From Dromaius novaehollandiae (Eukaryota; Chordata; Aves; Casuariiformes; Dromaiidae), in assembly GCF_036370855.1 (NCBI RefSeq), contig NW_026991398.1, forward strand, positions 2,666,001-2,730,000: a stretch of DNA of 64,000 nt, given 5' to 3'. Both the position numbers and the translations under genes were made by a program. Positions within the stretch are counted from its first letter, which is position 1; each line of letters opens with the position of its first letter. The notes beneath the pieces were generated by a model. The model ran no database searches and was not told the DNA's origin. It worked only from the letters and a program-made list of their open reading frames with translations. Below are positions 23,220-33,630 of the stretch, piece after piece.

Positions 23220-26200
23220 TGACTGTTACTTAGTCAATCCTTGAAAAATGTGAGCAGGACCTTTGCGTTCATATGGATAAACTAGCCAGATTAGATTAGC
23301 CTCCTTGGATGAGATTCAGTGGTGCATGGAATATGCTTCAGGTAAGCAGCCAGGTGGTATCTACATGAGGATGACGGGAATCATTCCCTCAACTCCATTG
23401 TCTGTATTGACAAGGGACTAAATTCCAGTCACAGTCACATGGGGGCTAGTGCCATTTGAGATGCCACAGCATATCCTAGTTGACCTCCACCTGCCCTTCT
23501 GGAAAGCAACAAGTCTCTCAAAGTCCCTTGTCACAACTGCACAGATGTCTTGGGCTCCTTAGGGCATCTCAAAAAGCAGAAGGCACCTGCATGTGGACAA
23601 CTGAATCCCATTCTCTAAAGAACTGTGGTGTTCAGGATTCGTCTCACCTAGCTTTAGCCACTGCAAAGGATGTGTCTGTATTTCAGATTACCACGAACTA
23701 TTGCTAGAGTGAGTGGAAAGAAAGGTATTTCCACACAGTCATTCAGCACAACTCGGGATAGGTGCACTGACCTGGCCTCTGGAAGTGGTGAATTCTGTCT
23801 GTTAATTGTAGACTCAGCCTGGCTGAGTCTCTTGCACACATCAGGTGTGCCTCAGGCTACACTTCTGTTCTTGTGGTGTCTTCCAGGGGCTGAGTCAGAG
23901 TACCTGAGCAAGTGATGCTGACTGGTTTGCATCCATTCTGTCTGCAGAGTGTAAATTCTGGCATCTTCTTTTCTGCACCCTGATTTTTCCATTAACGGAA
24001 CTAATTGGCTCACTCCAGATAAGGTGCAAACTAAGAGCTTAAAGGTATGGAAGATCAGAATTACTGGGGACTCTGGAGAGAAATATGAACCTCTAAACAC
24101 CTCTAAATCAATTAGATTTGACCCCTCCTGAAGTTTCTTCCCTCCCCCCCACCCTTTTTTCACATCAGTTAAATGTTATGGTTTGGTTTACATTGTAAGC
24201 TGTATGAATTGTCTCTGTAGCTGTGGACTGATTGGTGCATTTTTAAAAAAAAAAAGTAGAATAATCTGCCTTCATAGTACCCTGCAGCACTGGAAAAGAC
24301 AGATTGATTGGGCTTTATATATTACAGTATTTTTGCAGTTTTTAATATCTGAATACATAAGGTAATTAGGAACCCTCTTTCCCTTTTCCTCTCTCTCACT
24401 CCTTTTATTTTTTTTAAAAAAAACTTTCTGGGAAAGCTTTAACTGAAAGAGGAATGCATGATTTCAAAGAGATGATTCATTATTATATTTCTCCAAATGT
24501 TCTTTCTCATTGAAATAAAAGCTATGGTTTCCTCAGAATGCTGCATCATTCTTTATTAAGTGCTCATATTGTATCTTTAGTGTCATAACTGTATCATTAC
24601 TTGGGAGATTCCAATGTTTAAACATGGTATGTTTGAAATGAGGTGTCTCACATGAAACACACAGTTACTGAGGACAAAAAGTCTCTTGAAACAAAACCAG
24701 AATCAATTACCTAATTGGTTTTTTTTGTTTTTATCTGTGCTGTCCTTTTGACAAAATCTTTCTAGCAATTTCTGTCCTTGAAAATGATCTCCCCCCCTCC
24801 AAGGGCTCATAATTCCCCAAAGGTCTTGTTTTAGTGATTTTTGTTTGTTTGTTTGTTTTTGTCATGAAACGGTCTGGTAAAATCAACCGGCAAAGACCTT
24901 TATTTTCAGTCACTGCAAACTTGGATTAACTGGTGGCTGTTCACTCACTCCCACTTGATGCTAACATCTATGTATTATTCCACCTTGCTTCTCTTGATGC
25001 TTTCTTCTTCTCTTCGGTTATCTTACTATTTATTCCTTGCCTTAACTTTAGCTATGTCACTGACCGCCCATAGTGAGCAGATGCTTTGTGGTTCATGGTG
25101 CATTAACACTGAAGAATGTTGCTTTTGGTATCAATTGGTGCACTCATCTTCCCAAAGTTCAGTCACCTAATACACATTCATACAGCCTAAGCTGCTCTGC
25201 AGAAGCCACAGGGAGGTGGAATCTCAGAGGAATCCCGACCTTAGGGATGGGATGACTCAAGCCCCAGTAGCTCTGTCTCTCTCCAGTGACTGCAGAGATT
25301 GGATGACCCATTGAGGCTTAAAGTTGCTTAAATGAGTTATATGAAAAAGCTGAAGATTAAATGAAATTATTTCCATGTCTGTCTATTTGGAGGTGCAATA
25401 AAAGGCAATCCTCCATATTTAAGTAGCATTGACTTCTGTAAGACCTGGCCTCAAAAACAAAAAGCTTGCCTCTTACACACCTTGCCTTACTAGATTAAGA
25501 GAAGCATTTATAAATCTGTCATTAAAATGTTAAAAATACAGGTGAAAATAAATTTCATCAGGCACTTCAGATGCCAGGAGCTATGATAAAATCTGTTTTT
25601 TCCTGCTGAATGGGTAACCTCACACTGTATGATTTCTTGATAGCTATTAGTTTTTCTAGATACAAACAGTAAATAAAATGAATTTTTTTTTCTGAAATGT
25701 TCGTTGAAAAAACAAGCAATTAACTTCTGGATCAGATTCCACTATACTTATTTTACCTTTCTTACCTAAACTGTGGTCTCTCTAGAAACAAGTGCAGACA
25801 GGTATGTTTTACTAAATGGAGAGCCCTCCAGTGCTAAGACACTGTCTAAACTGCCTAAATTCATCACCCTCTGCAGGTGCCATTCTTTTTCCCCTGACTC
25901 TGAAGGGGCAGCAGACACTAACTCTGATGTGAACATTTGCAGTGCAGCAGTGGGATTCAGCTCCAGACAGCGAAGCTGGTGTCTGCAACGCAAGTGGTCT
26001 GAGCTCTCATTATATTCAGCAGTGACCTGGCCAATAGTGTCCACAGAGCTTACAGAGCATTTTTGCTGAACAAATGTAGGGAAGTGATTAGTTGATGAAA
26101 CATGGGCATGTAGTGCTATTTTTAGAATTCTAGGATATTCTAGGATATCTTAAATGCCTACATGGGATGGAAGAAAAGACAACAGACACTGCTGGCTCAG

Positions 26201-29200
26201 AACCAGCTGATTAAATCTTCTGGTTCATAGATGCCTGTCTTTAAGCAGTTGGTCTCCATTGACTATAACAGAAGCTTATATGTCCCATTCGCTGGTGCTT
26301 CACAGAGAATGAAAGTCTTGGGGTCCACTGACCAGACCTTAGAGCCATTCAGTACCCTCATGCTCCCAGTCTGAGTCAGTGCTTTCTAGAGGGAAGAGAC
26401 CTCACTCCCCTGGCCTTGCCAGCCCTCCAAACCAGAACATTTGCTGTCTCTGACCTCTTTTCAAGCCATTCGCCTAAATTATTCTACAACTTCCACTCCA
26501 CATATCCTTTCCCTACTTTTTTGATCTCCAGAGCCTTACCAGCAATAAGACTTCCTTGGCATTGCATGTCCTGCTGTTGGATGGCTTATCTTCTGGTGTG
26601 TGCTGTTGTTTGGAGTTTTATGGGACATCACAAGGGATCATGCTTTTGGGGGAAAAGGTGATAATCTAGAGTGTAAGTGGAGAAGGCAGGAGTAATTTGC
26701 AATTTTTTTTCATGCCTCAGTAACTACCTGTTTGTTTGAGCAAAGGGAGAGAAGAATCTCTGCCCTGATAGGAGGGGAAGGGGGAAGAGGGAGTTTGTGT
26801 AGACTTCTGCCTCATGCAGAAGTCAAAAAGTCAAGATGCAGTGATGGAGTATGATTCCACAGAAGGCTCAAGGAGTTCTCTGGACCAAGAAAAACAGAGG
26901 TAGGAGCACTCAGTTACCTCACTGGGGATGGCTACCATAGAGATGTCTCTCCCTGAGCTTCCTGTGTAGTTAGGAGAAACATCTACTGTTGGATACAAGT
27001 CATTTGAGCTAATTTAGACAATTCACTTAAGATGAGTTGTATCCCTCTAGAAATGCCTCACTGGGTGTGAAGGCAGGCTAAAAGAGGAAGCTCCTTTGGA
27101 TGGTACCTCTTGCAGGCATCTAGTGGTATTCCAGGTGCCCTGGGCATGTATACATCACGTACAGAAAACCTGTGCCCTTCAGGGAGGCAGTTTGAGGCCA
27201 GGCAGGACGTCCTCAAATGGCCTTGAACACCTACACATACAAATTCACAGAGCCTCTTGTGTCAAAGTCACCTCAGCCTCACCTGTTACCTCAGGTCCCT
27301 CCCAAGTCCATGACAAGGGACCAGCATCTCCACATCTCCAGAGAGGGAGTCATCCTACCTGTTTCAGGAGTCCATCTTAGAAGAGCATCTGTCATTCTCT
27401 GATGTGGCTGATTCTGACTGTCAGTGAAATCTCCCTGACCAGCAGAGATTTGGATCCTAGAAGTTTGTTGAAGTGAATCGCAGGGGACTCACTCTTAAAA
27501 AGAAATTAAATTTGGGGATACTCAAGGAATTTTTTTTTTTTTTTTTTTTGGTGGAGGTCATTGGGTCCAACACATCCCCTCAAAGAAAAGCAAGTTATGT
27601 GGCTTGTACTTTTCCCCCTCAGGTATCACCTTGGTATCTCTCACATCTCAAGTTCTTTTCTCTGTCATACCACTTTCAACCATAGTATTTTCCAGATTTC
27701 CCTTTCTTTGTGATTCCCCAGAAAATTGTGCACCTCGTTAGAAAGAACATCTCATTCACATGCTCAGCTCACCCTGGGATGCAGGAGGTGACTGAAGTCC
27801 AGCTCTTCAGGAAATGGGGAATGGTTGCTTCATACAGGAATATCCATGCTCACATACTTCATTACTGATCAGGGAGAAGCTTGGCCTGCACCTGCTGGTA
27901 CTCACTATTTCTGTCTGAAAGGAAGATAACATCCACCCAAGGACAGTCAAGCCAAGCCCGTTACTGTCCCAAGTGAGCTCTGTGTGATCCATCACTCCCC
28001 TAGTCTGGGGGCTCAGAGTGTGTCAAGAACTCACTGTGCTTCTGCTTGAGACCCCATCCCACGCTGCTGCTGGAAGTCCCTGCTTTCAATCCCCATGCAA
28101 AGTTATTGTGGGGAGGAAAAGGAATCCTGGAATGATGAAACCACTTCCAGTGGCATCTGAGATACTGGTTTTCAGAGGCTGAATTATCCTCTGCAGATAC
28201 TGCTCTGAAGTACAGAACACAGCCAATATCACTGCGCCAAGACTTAGAGATCAATACCTCAAATATCTGAAGTTAAGGTCGATGAATGCCACCCAGAGAA
28301 TTTACACACTGATTATAGTTATATGCTCAGGGAATTAAGGGTACCCAGAATTTCATGACCAATTTCTGTCACTCTAAAATTACATCATATTCATCCCTCT
28401 GGCTATGGGACGGGACTCTTAGGAAAGCTTTCTTTATTATCAACACCCTTGTTTTCTCATCTCCCACTGCAGCAGGATGGTATTGGTTCAGTTATTAACA
28501 AACAAACAAACAACAAACATGCTTTCCTCTGTGAATTCAGATGAGGGGAAGCAAAGAAAGATGGAGAGAGCTTCAGAGGCCATGGTAAGCATGAACTGTG
28601 GGAGTAAAGCAAAGAGAGAGGATTAGGGGTAGGAAAGGAAGAAAATGCAAGGCCTCAGTTCATAAGAGCTATGTCAGTGAGTGGGGAACAAATGAGTAAT
28701 TAAAATGTGTTTGTGTGTGGGGGGGATGATGCAAAGGAAAGCAGAGGCAAGTAATGATTTCTGCTTAAAGTATTGGGAAAATAAGACCCAGATGATATAC
28801 CTTTCCTCTGAAGAAGAGCCTACAACTTTTTAGAGGGGCTGAGACTATCAGACCAGCTTTCACAGTTCTCCTCTGCAAGAAACCTGAGAGAACAGGAGGG
28901 GTGGGATTCATCTTCTCAGATGTAGACACGTTCAGTGGAAAGGCTTGATTCAGTTGCCCACTTATCCCTGCCAATATGGAGATGCCCTGAGGTATCCAAG
29001 ACATGTACAGGAATGCCATCCTTCAACTTAGCTGGGCAATGGGAGGGAAAACAGCCCCTCAAGAGTAAGGTTTCTCCCACTTCAGAACAGGTGCAACAGG
29101 CATGAGGGAACACAGGCTGTTGGGAGGCTGACTGAGAACAAAAGCTCAGAGGAAGATTAAGGCAGGCCCTGCCTCTGGTGACCAAATTACAATCAGCTTC

Positions 29201-30168
29201 TGTTGATATACTTATCATATGTTTGTGGCTCCACAGATAATAGCTATATCTCCTCAGAAGGCCACCCCAGCTGCTGAAAGCTGGGTGAGGGAAATGCTCG
29301 AGGCATGCACAGGAGTGAGGCTTTAGGGATGGGCTCATATATGAAGGCTTGAAAGAGACCACTGAACAGTAGAAAAATATTGACTCAGAAAAATAATCAG
29401 GTTGCATGGGTAATGGTGTAGGTAGCCATTTGGGAATGCTCCTACATGTCTAGTGGTAAAAGCTGAAGCCCTGTAGTTGATGTTTCCAAGAAGTTTACCT
29501 TGTAATGCATGAATGCGAGTGACATGCTAAGAGCTTTCCTTGAAGGAAAACAAAATCCAAAAAAATGAACGTGGCAAAGAGAGAAAGAACATGCGTAAAT
29601 TCAAGAGCATCTCACTGAAAATAAAAACACAAAGTTCCCGTGTTTGTTATAGAGATGGAACCAATGACAGCAAACGCTGACGGACGACAGAGGAGATTGC
29701 TGCACAAGTTTTTGTGAATAGTTCCTCATGATTTGGATGAAGCAAGGAAGCACAAATGCAATTTATCAGACTGTTGGTATCACCAGAACCGCCAACAGAC
29801 AGAGCTGTTCCTGCCCAGGGACCTGGGATAACTCTCCATGCCAAGTGTGTGTTGTGTCTCCTCCCGGGCAGTGCTGAGGACTAAGCAATCCTTTCTCACC
29901 CTGGGCAGGGTGTTAGCAGTATCTGGCTTCGCTCCACTTTGGTGGCTTCTCTTTTCCTTCTGTTTGGTTTCGTTATCCTACATGCATGTGTGAGAAGGGG
30001 AAGAGATGATAACTTTTAGACTAATTGCCACGGCTGCACTTGAAGAGAGCAGAAAACCATCAGTGAGCCAAAGTAATAAAATCAAATGGACCCAACTGAA
30101 AGCTGCCTCCACCTCCAAACAAGAGAAGCCCTGTTTCTCCTGGGGAGGAAGGACCACTGTTACATACC
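23220..30168. other. Long AT-rich intergenic interval, no gene recognised
   Basis: About 7 kb without a recognisable gene or CR1 element. Simple tracts seen are a (GTTT)n run at 24840-24860, a T run of 20 at 27530-27549 and an (AAAC)n run near 28495-28515. Small open frames (60-100 codons, for example 25766-26069 on both strands, 27096-27380, 28916-29407) show no family features. This is the longest stretch of apparently single-copy DNA in the window. Confidence 0.5.
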
Positions 30169-30531
30169 GGGAGCTGTAGTCTGCGAGCACAGGGCTGCCG
30201 GCTGGCCATGTTCCCCGCGGGGCATGATGGGAGCTGTAGTCTGCTGGTAGGGGGCTGCTGGGTGGCCACGTTCCCCACGGGGCATGCTGGGAGCTGTAGT
30301 CTGCAATCACAGGGCTGTGGGGCAGCCATGTTGCCCACGGGGGATGCTGGGAGCTGTAGTCTGCAATCACAGGGCTGTGAGGCAGCCATGTTGACATAGG
30401 GCATGCTGGGAGCTGTAGTCTGCCAGCATTGGGCTGCTGGGTGGCCATGTTGCCCACGGGGCATGCTGGAAGCTGTAGTCTGCAATCACAGGGCTGTTGG
30501 GCGGCCATGTTGCCCACGGGGCATGCCGGAC
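30169..30531. repeat. 60-bp minisatellite carrying ZNF143/THAP11-like and YY1-like motifs
   Basis: Six periods start at 30181, 30241, 30301, 30361, 30420 and 30480. Five are full (60, 60, 60, 59 and 60 bases) and the last is partial, fading out after 30530. A preceding half-site lies at 30169-30180. Read on the minus strand, the period junction carries ACTACAGCTCCCAGCATGC, which fits the published consensus ACTACAnnTCCCAGnnTGC, in two to three copies exactly (30282-30300, 30401-30419, 30342-30360) and in two more with one mismatch (30222-30240, 30461-30479). Mid-period, minus-strand CAACATGGCTGC or CAACATGGCCGC fits the YY1 consensus CAAnATGGCnGC in the third, fourth and sixth periods. Because 60 is a multiple of three, open frames run through it with a 20-residue repeat. 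The 59-base unit breaks the frame, so I do not call a protein. Confidence 0.9.
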
Positions 30532-31284
30532 CTGGGGCTGGCTGCCTGGGGCTGGGCCAGGACAGTGGCCATGAGGAGCAGCAGCCCGGGAGAGGCCGGG
30601 GCAGAGATGTCCCATCATGGCAGCACCCGGGACAGTCCCCAGGGAACTATGAAGGGCACTGCAGCTGCCCGGGGATCCCCAAACGGCCCTGAGACCCCGG
30701 AACAGCCCCGGGGTGGCGGGAAGAGGGCGGCAAGGGCGATGTGTTGTAAGGGGCAGTGCAGGGGAAAGGGGATGGTATTTTGGTAATTCCTGCTGTTTCA
30801 GCTTCTTGGCCTGGGCACTTCCTTAAGGGGGCGAGGTCCAGCGCTGCCCCTGCCAGGCTGAGGAGGTGGCATGGAGGAGAAGGGGGTGGCTGGGAGTGGA
30901 TCCATTCCCCCCGGCATTTGGGGGACAGAGGCTGCTTTGGCCTGGAGGGGGCTGTGTTGTGCCGGGAACCATCCCTGAACATCCGAGTGCCAGCACGGAG
31001 CCCCCCGGAACTGCCGTGGCAAAGTGCCCTGCTCTGGAGATGCAGAATAGCTGCCCCTTGCCTGGCCCAGCAGAAATGGTGCCTGGAGAGGGGAGGGGAC
31101 ATCACCGAGAGTCATGTGCAAGCTAAGAAGCGGGTGGGAAGCATTTCCTTTTGCTGTGGGAGGTGGGGATGCCTGTGGCTTACTTGACATGTTCCCCTTC
31201 TTTGGTGTCTTTCAAGAGAAGAGGGAAGGTGCTGCTCCTGGCAGGCCTGTGGGGAGAGCAGAGGGAGGCTTATAGGGAGAGGCA
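30532..31284. other. CpG-rich patch beside the minisatellite, no gene recognised
   Basis: Bases 30521-30760 contain many CpG dinucleotides ('agcccgggagaggccggggc', 'ccccggaacagccccggggt', 'ggcgggaagagggcggcaag'), which is unusual for this window and suggests a CpG-island-like segment. It could be a promoter for an unannotated transcript, but no first exon or protein could be established. Overlapping open frames of 130-150 codons on both strands are explained by GC content. Confidence 0.45.
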
Positions 31285-32420
31285 CAGAGGGGTGTCAGCC
31301 TCCCCATCAGCCCCCGGGGTGGGGGCCAGCAACAGTGTGAGGAAATTGAGGCCAGTCAGTCCCCGTCTCCACTGCTTGTGTGTCCAGGAGACCTTAACGC
31401 TGGCTGCCTGCAGCCACTCTGTGCCAGCCCTTCTCCCCAGCACAGCACTAGCGTCCTGGCCCTGGGGCTCCTCAAGCAACTCCAGCTGCTCCAGTAACGG
31501 AGCAGCCTGCTCTGAGTTGACACACGTAGAAACAAGTATTCATTTATACCTCTCCTCAAGCACGCAATTGCTTCTTTGCTCTTCTCCAGAGATGTCCCTG
31601 CTCCCCAGGGAGCCTTTCCCCAGGTGAGCATGTCTGTGCTGGCCTGGCCAGCCAGTCCTGCAGCCCTCCCCTGTGCTCCTCGCAGGGCTCCAGCTGGCAG
31701 TGGTGCTCTGAAGCGTGAGTGAGCTGTGGGGCCGTGGAGCAACTCTGCACTGGCCGTGCTGGTCAGGGCAGGAAGCAGACCCAGCATGGCCCAGCACCTG
31801 ACAACCTTCTCCCCAGGGGCTGGGGCTGTGGAAGCTGCTCGGAGCAATCACAGGGCATTTCAAATGGCTCAGGATGGTTCACGTGTCATTTGATCCCGCC
31901 TATGGTTTTTCAGTGTAGGTGACATGACCTGCTCTTGAGGCTCCCTTCCCTGTGCCCCCTGAGTCCCCACTGCCCCTGCTGAGATTGCTGAGCTGTCATT
32001 TGGTGCATACTTCAGTTTAGCCCTTAGCTTTTGGGTGACTCCACTTGTTTTTGTGAGTCGCCACTCACTGCCCATCCCAGGCACACACTGTCCCTGGAGA
32101 CCACCCTGTGCTCTTCAGGCAGCTCCATGTTCCCTTCCAGAAGGACAGGCATGTGTCACCAGCCACGTCATAGGGGAAACAGTCCCCAGGAGATACTTCC
32201 TGACCTCTCACTCTCTCCAAGGGCACTGGGCACCCACAAGTGAGGGCTCCATCCAGCCCTCATTCACTAAAATATCACCCTGTGAGCACATCCCCCCTTG
32301 CGCATGCAAAGCCCAAGCACAGCAACAGGGCCTTTTCAGGTGCAATTCCCTGAGTGCATTCTTGGCTCCAGCTCTGAAAGAAGATCCCAACCTTCAGGCA
32401 CAGTACTGAGAAAATCCCCA

Positions 32421-32426
32421 TTTATT
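32421..32426 (-). other. Poly(A) signal of the OR14-like gene in U1
   Basis: AATAAA on the minus strand, about 210 bases past the stop codon, at the same relative place as in the two other OR14-like units. Confidence 0.6.
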
Positions 32427-32634
32427 ACAGAGATGCTACTTGGGAGGCCAGCTCTGACAAAGCGAGGGGCAGATTTACAGAAAGCCCCTTGATCAAACTG
32501 ATGGGGTTTGTGCCTCTGGAGAAGAGGTGAATTCAAACATTTGTGTACCAACGTGATTATCACAGATAGAAAACCAAAAGCACAAGAGGTGCCTGAGATA
32601 AATTGGAAATCACTTGTGAAGAGAGATGGGCAGC

Positions 32635-33570
32635 TTATTGCTGCTGAACTAGTACCAGCTGAAACAGCTTCCTCAGGGCATCCTTGAGCTCCTTGTTCCT
32701 CATGCTGTAGATGAGGGGGTTCACTGTTGGAGGCACCACCGAGTACAGAACAGCCACCACCAGATCCAGAGCTGGGGAGGAGACGGAGGGGGGCTTCAGG
32801 TAGGCAAACATGCCAGTGCTGATGAATAGGGAGATGACGGCCAGGTGAGAGAGGCACATGGAAAAGGCTTTGTGCCGGCCCTGCTCAGAGGGCATCCTCA
32901 GCACAACTAAGAAGATCTGCACGTAGGACAGCACAATGAAAATGAGACACCCAGAGTCTGCAGAAAGAGTAGCCACAAGAAGCCTCAATTCCCTGAAGTA
33001 GGAGTCTGAGCAGGAGAGCTTGAGGATCTGGGGAATCTCACAGAAGAACTGGTCCATGGTGTTGCCTTGGCAGAGTGGTATTGAAAATGTGTTAGCAGTG
33101 TGCAGGAGAGCATTGAGAAATCCACTGCCCCAGGCAGCTGCTGCCATTCTGACACAAGCTCTGCTGCCCATGAGGGTCCTGTAGTGCAGGGGTCTGCAGA
33201 TGGCAACGTAGTGGTCATAGGCCATGACTGTGAGGAGATAAAACTCTGTTGCAAATAAAAAAAAGAAGAAAAAGACCTTTGCAGCACATCCCAAGTATGA
33301 AATGGCCCTGGTGTCCCACAGGGAATTGGACATGGATTTGGGGACAGTGGTGGAGATGGTGCCAAGGTCAAGGATGGAGAGGTTGAGGAGGAAGAAGTAC
33401 ATGGGGGTGTGGAGGCGGTGGTCGCAGGCTATGGCTGTGATGATGAGGCCGTTGCCCAGAAGGGCAGCCAGGTAGATGCCCAGGAAGAGGGAGAAGTGCA
33501 AGAGCTGCAGCTCCCTCATGTCTGTGAATGCCAGGAGGAGGAACTTGTTGAGGGAGCTGCTGTTGGACAT
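32635..33570 (-). CDS. OR14-like olfactory receptor, intact frame, DHY in place of DRY
   Basis: A 311-residue OR14-like receptor, same length as its paralogue at 46622. The start at 33570 (MSNSSS with an N-glycosylation sequon at N3) is chosen because it aligns with the paralogues. It also lies 24 bases past a splice acceptor whose AG is at 33596-33595 on the minus strand, so the longer upstream open frame is intronic. Motifs are GN at 39-40, LHTPMYFF at 53-60, Cys95 and Cys177, SYVQIF from 215, KAFSMCLSHL at 234-243 and NPLIYSMRNKEL from 284. Residues 117-124 read AYDHYVAI: the DRY arginine of TM3 is histidine (codon CAC where the paralogues have CGC). TM3 also carries an unusual phenylalanine run (VFFFFFLF, about 99-106). 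Coupling may be impaired or altered, though the frame is intact. Confidence 0.9.
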   Translation of the reverse strand: MSNSSSLNKFLLLAFTDMRELQLLHFSLFLGIYLAALLGNGLIITAIACDHRLHTPMYFFLLNLSILDLGTISTTVPKSMSNSLWDTRAISYLGCAAKVFFFFFLFATEFYLLTVMAYDHYVAICRPLHYRTLMGSRACVRMAAAAWGSGFLNALLHTANTFSIPLCQGNTMDQFFCEIPQILKLSCSDSYFRELRLLVATLSADSGCLIFIVLSYVQIFLVVLRMPSEQGRHKAFSMCLSHLAVISLFISTGMFAYLKPPSVSSPALDLVVAVLYSVVPPTVNPLIYSMRNKELKDALRKLFQLVLVQQQ

Positions 33571-33593
33571 TTTGCACCCTCGGGGCATGGGGG

Positions 33594-33630
33594 ACTGTCC
33601 AGAGAGAAAAGGCCAGCGAGAAGTTAGGAC
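33594..33630 (-). promoter_or_regulatory. 3' splice acceptor before the OR14-like gene in U1
   Basis: The minus-strand text 'ccttttctctctggacag' is pyrimidine-rich and ends in AG. The same '(t)tggacag' ending precedes the OR14-like genes at 46622 and 58380, so the coding exon start is conserved across units. Confidence 0.65.

Noticed and set aside
25766..26069. Overlapping 90-98 codon open frames on opposite strands
   Set aside because: No start context, splice sites or family similarity. They mirror each other and are more likely chance or an old unclassified repeat.
29978..30517. 179-codon minus-strand open frame with 20-residue repeats across the minisatellite
   Set aside because: It is a by-product of the 60-bp period being a multiple of three. 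The 59-base unit shifts the repeat register, other strands and frames are open too, and no domain or conserved start was seen.
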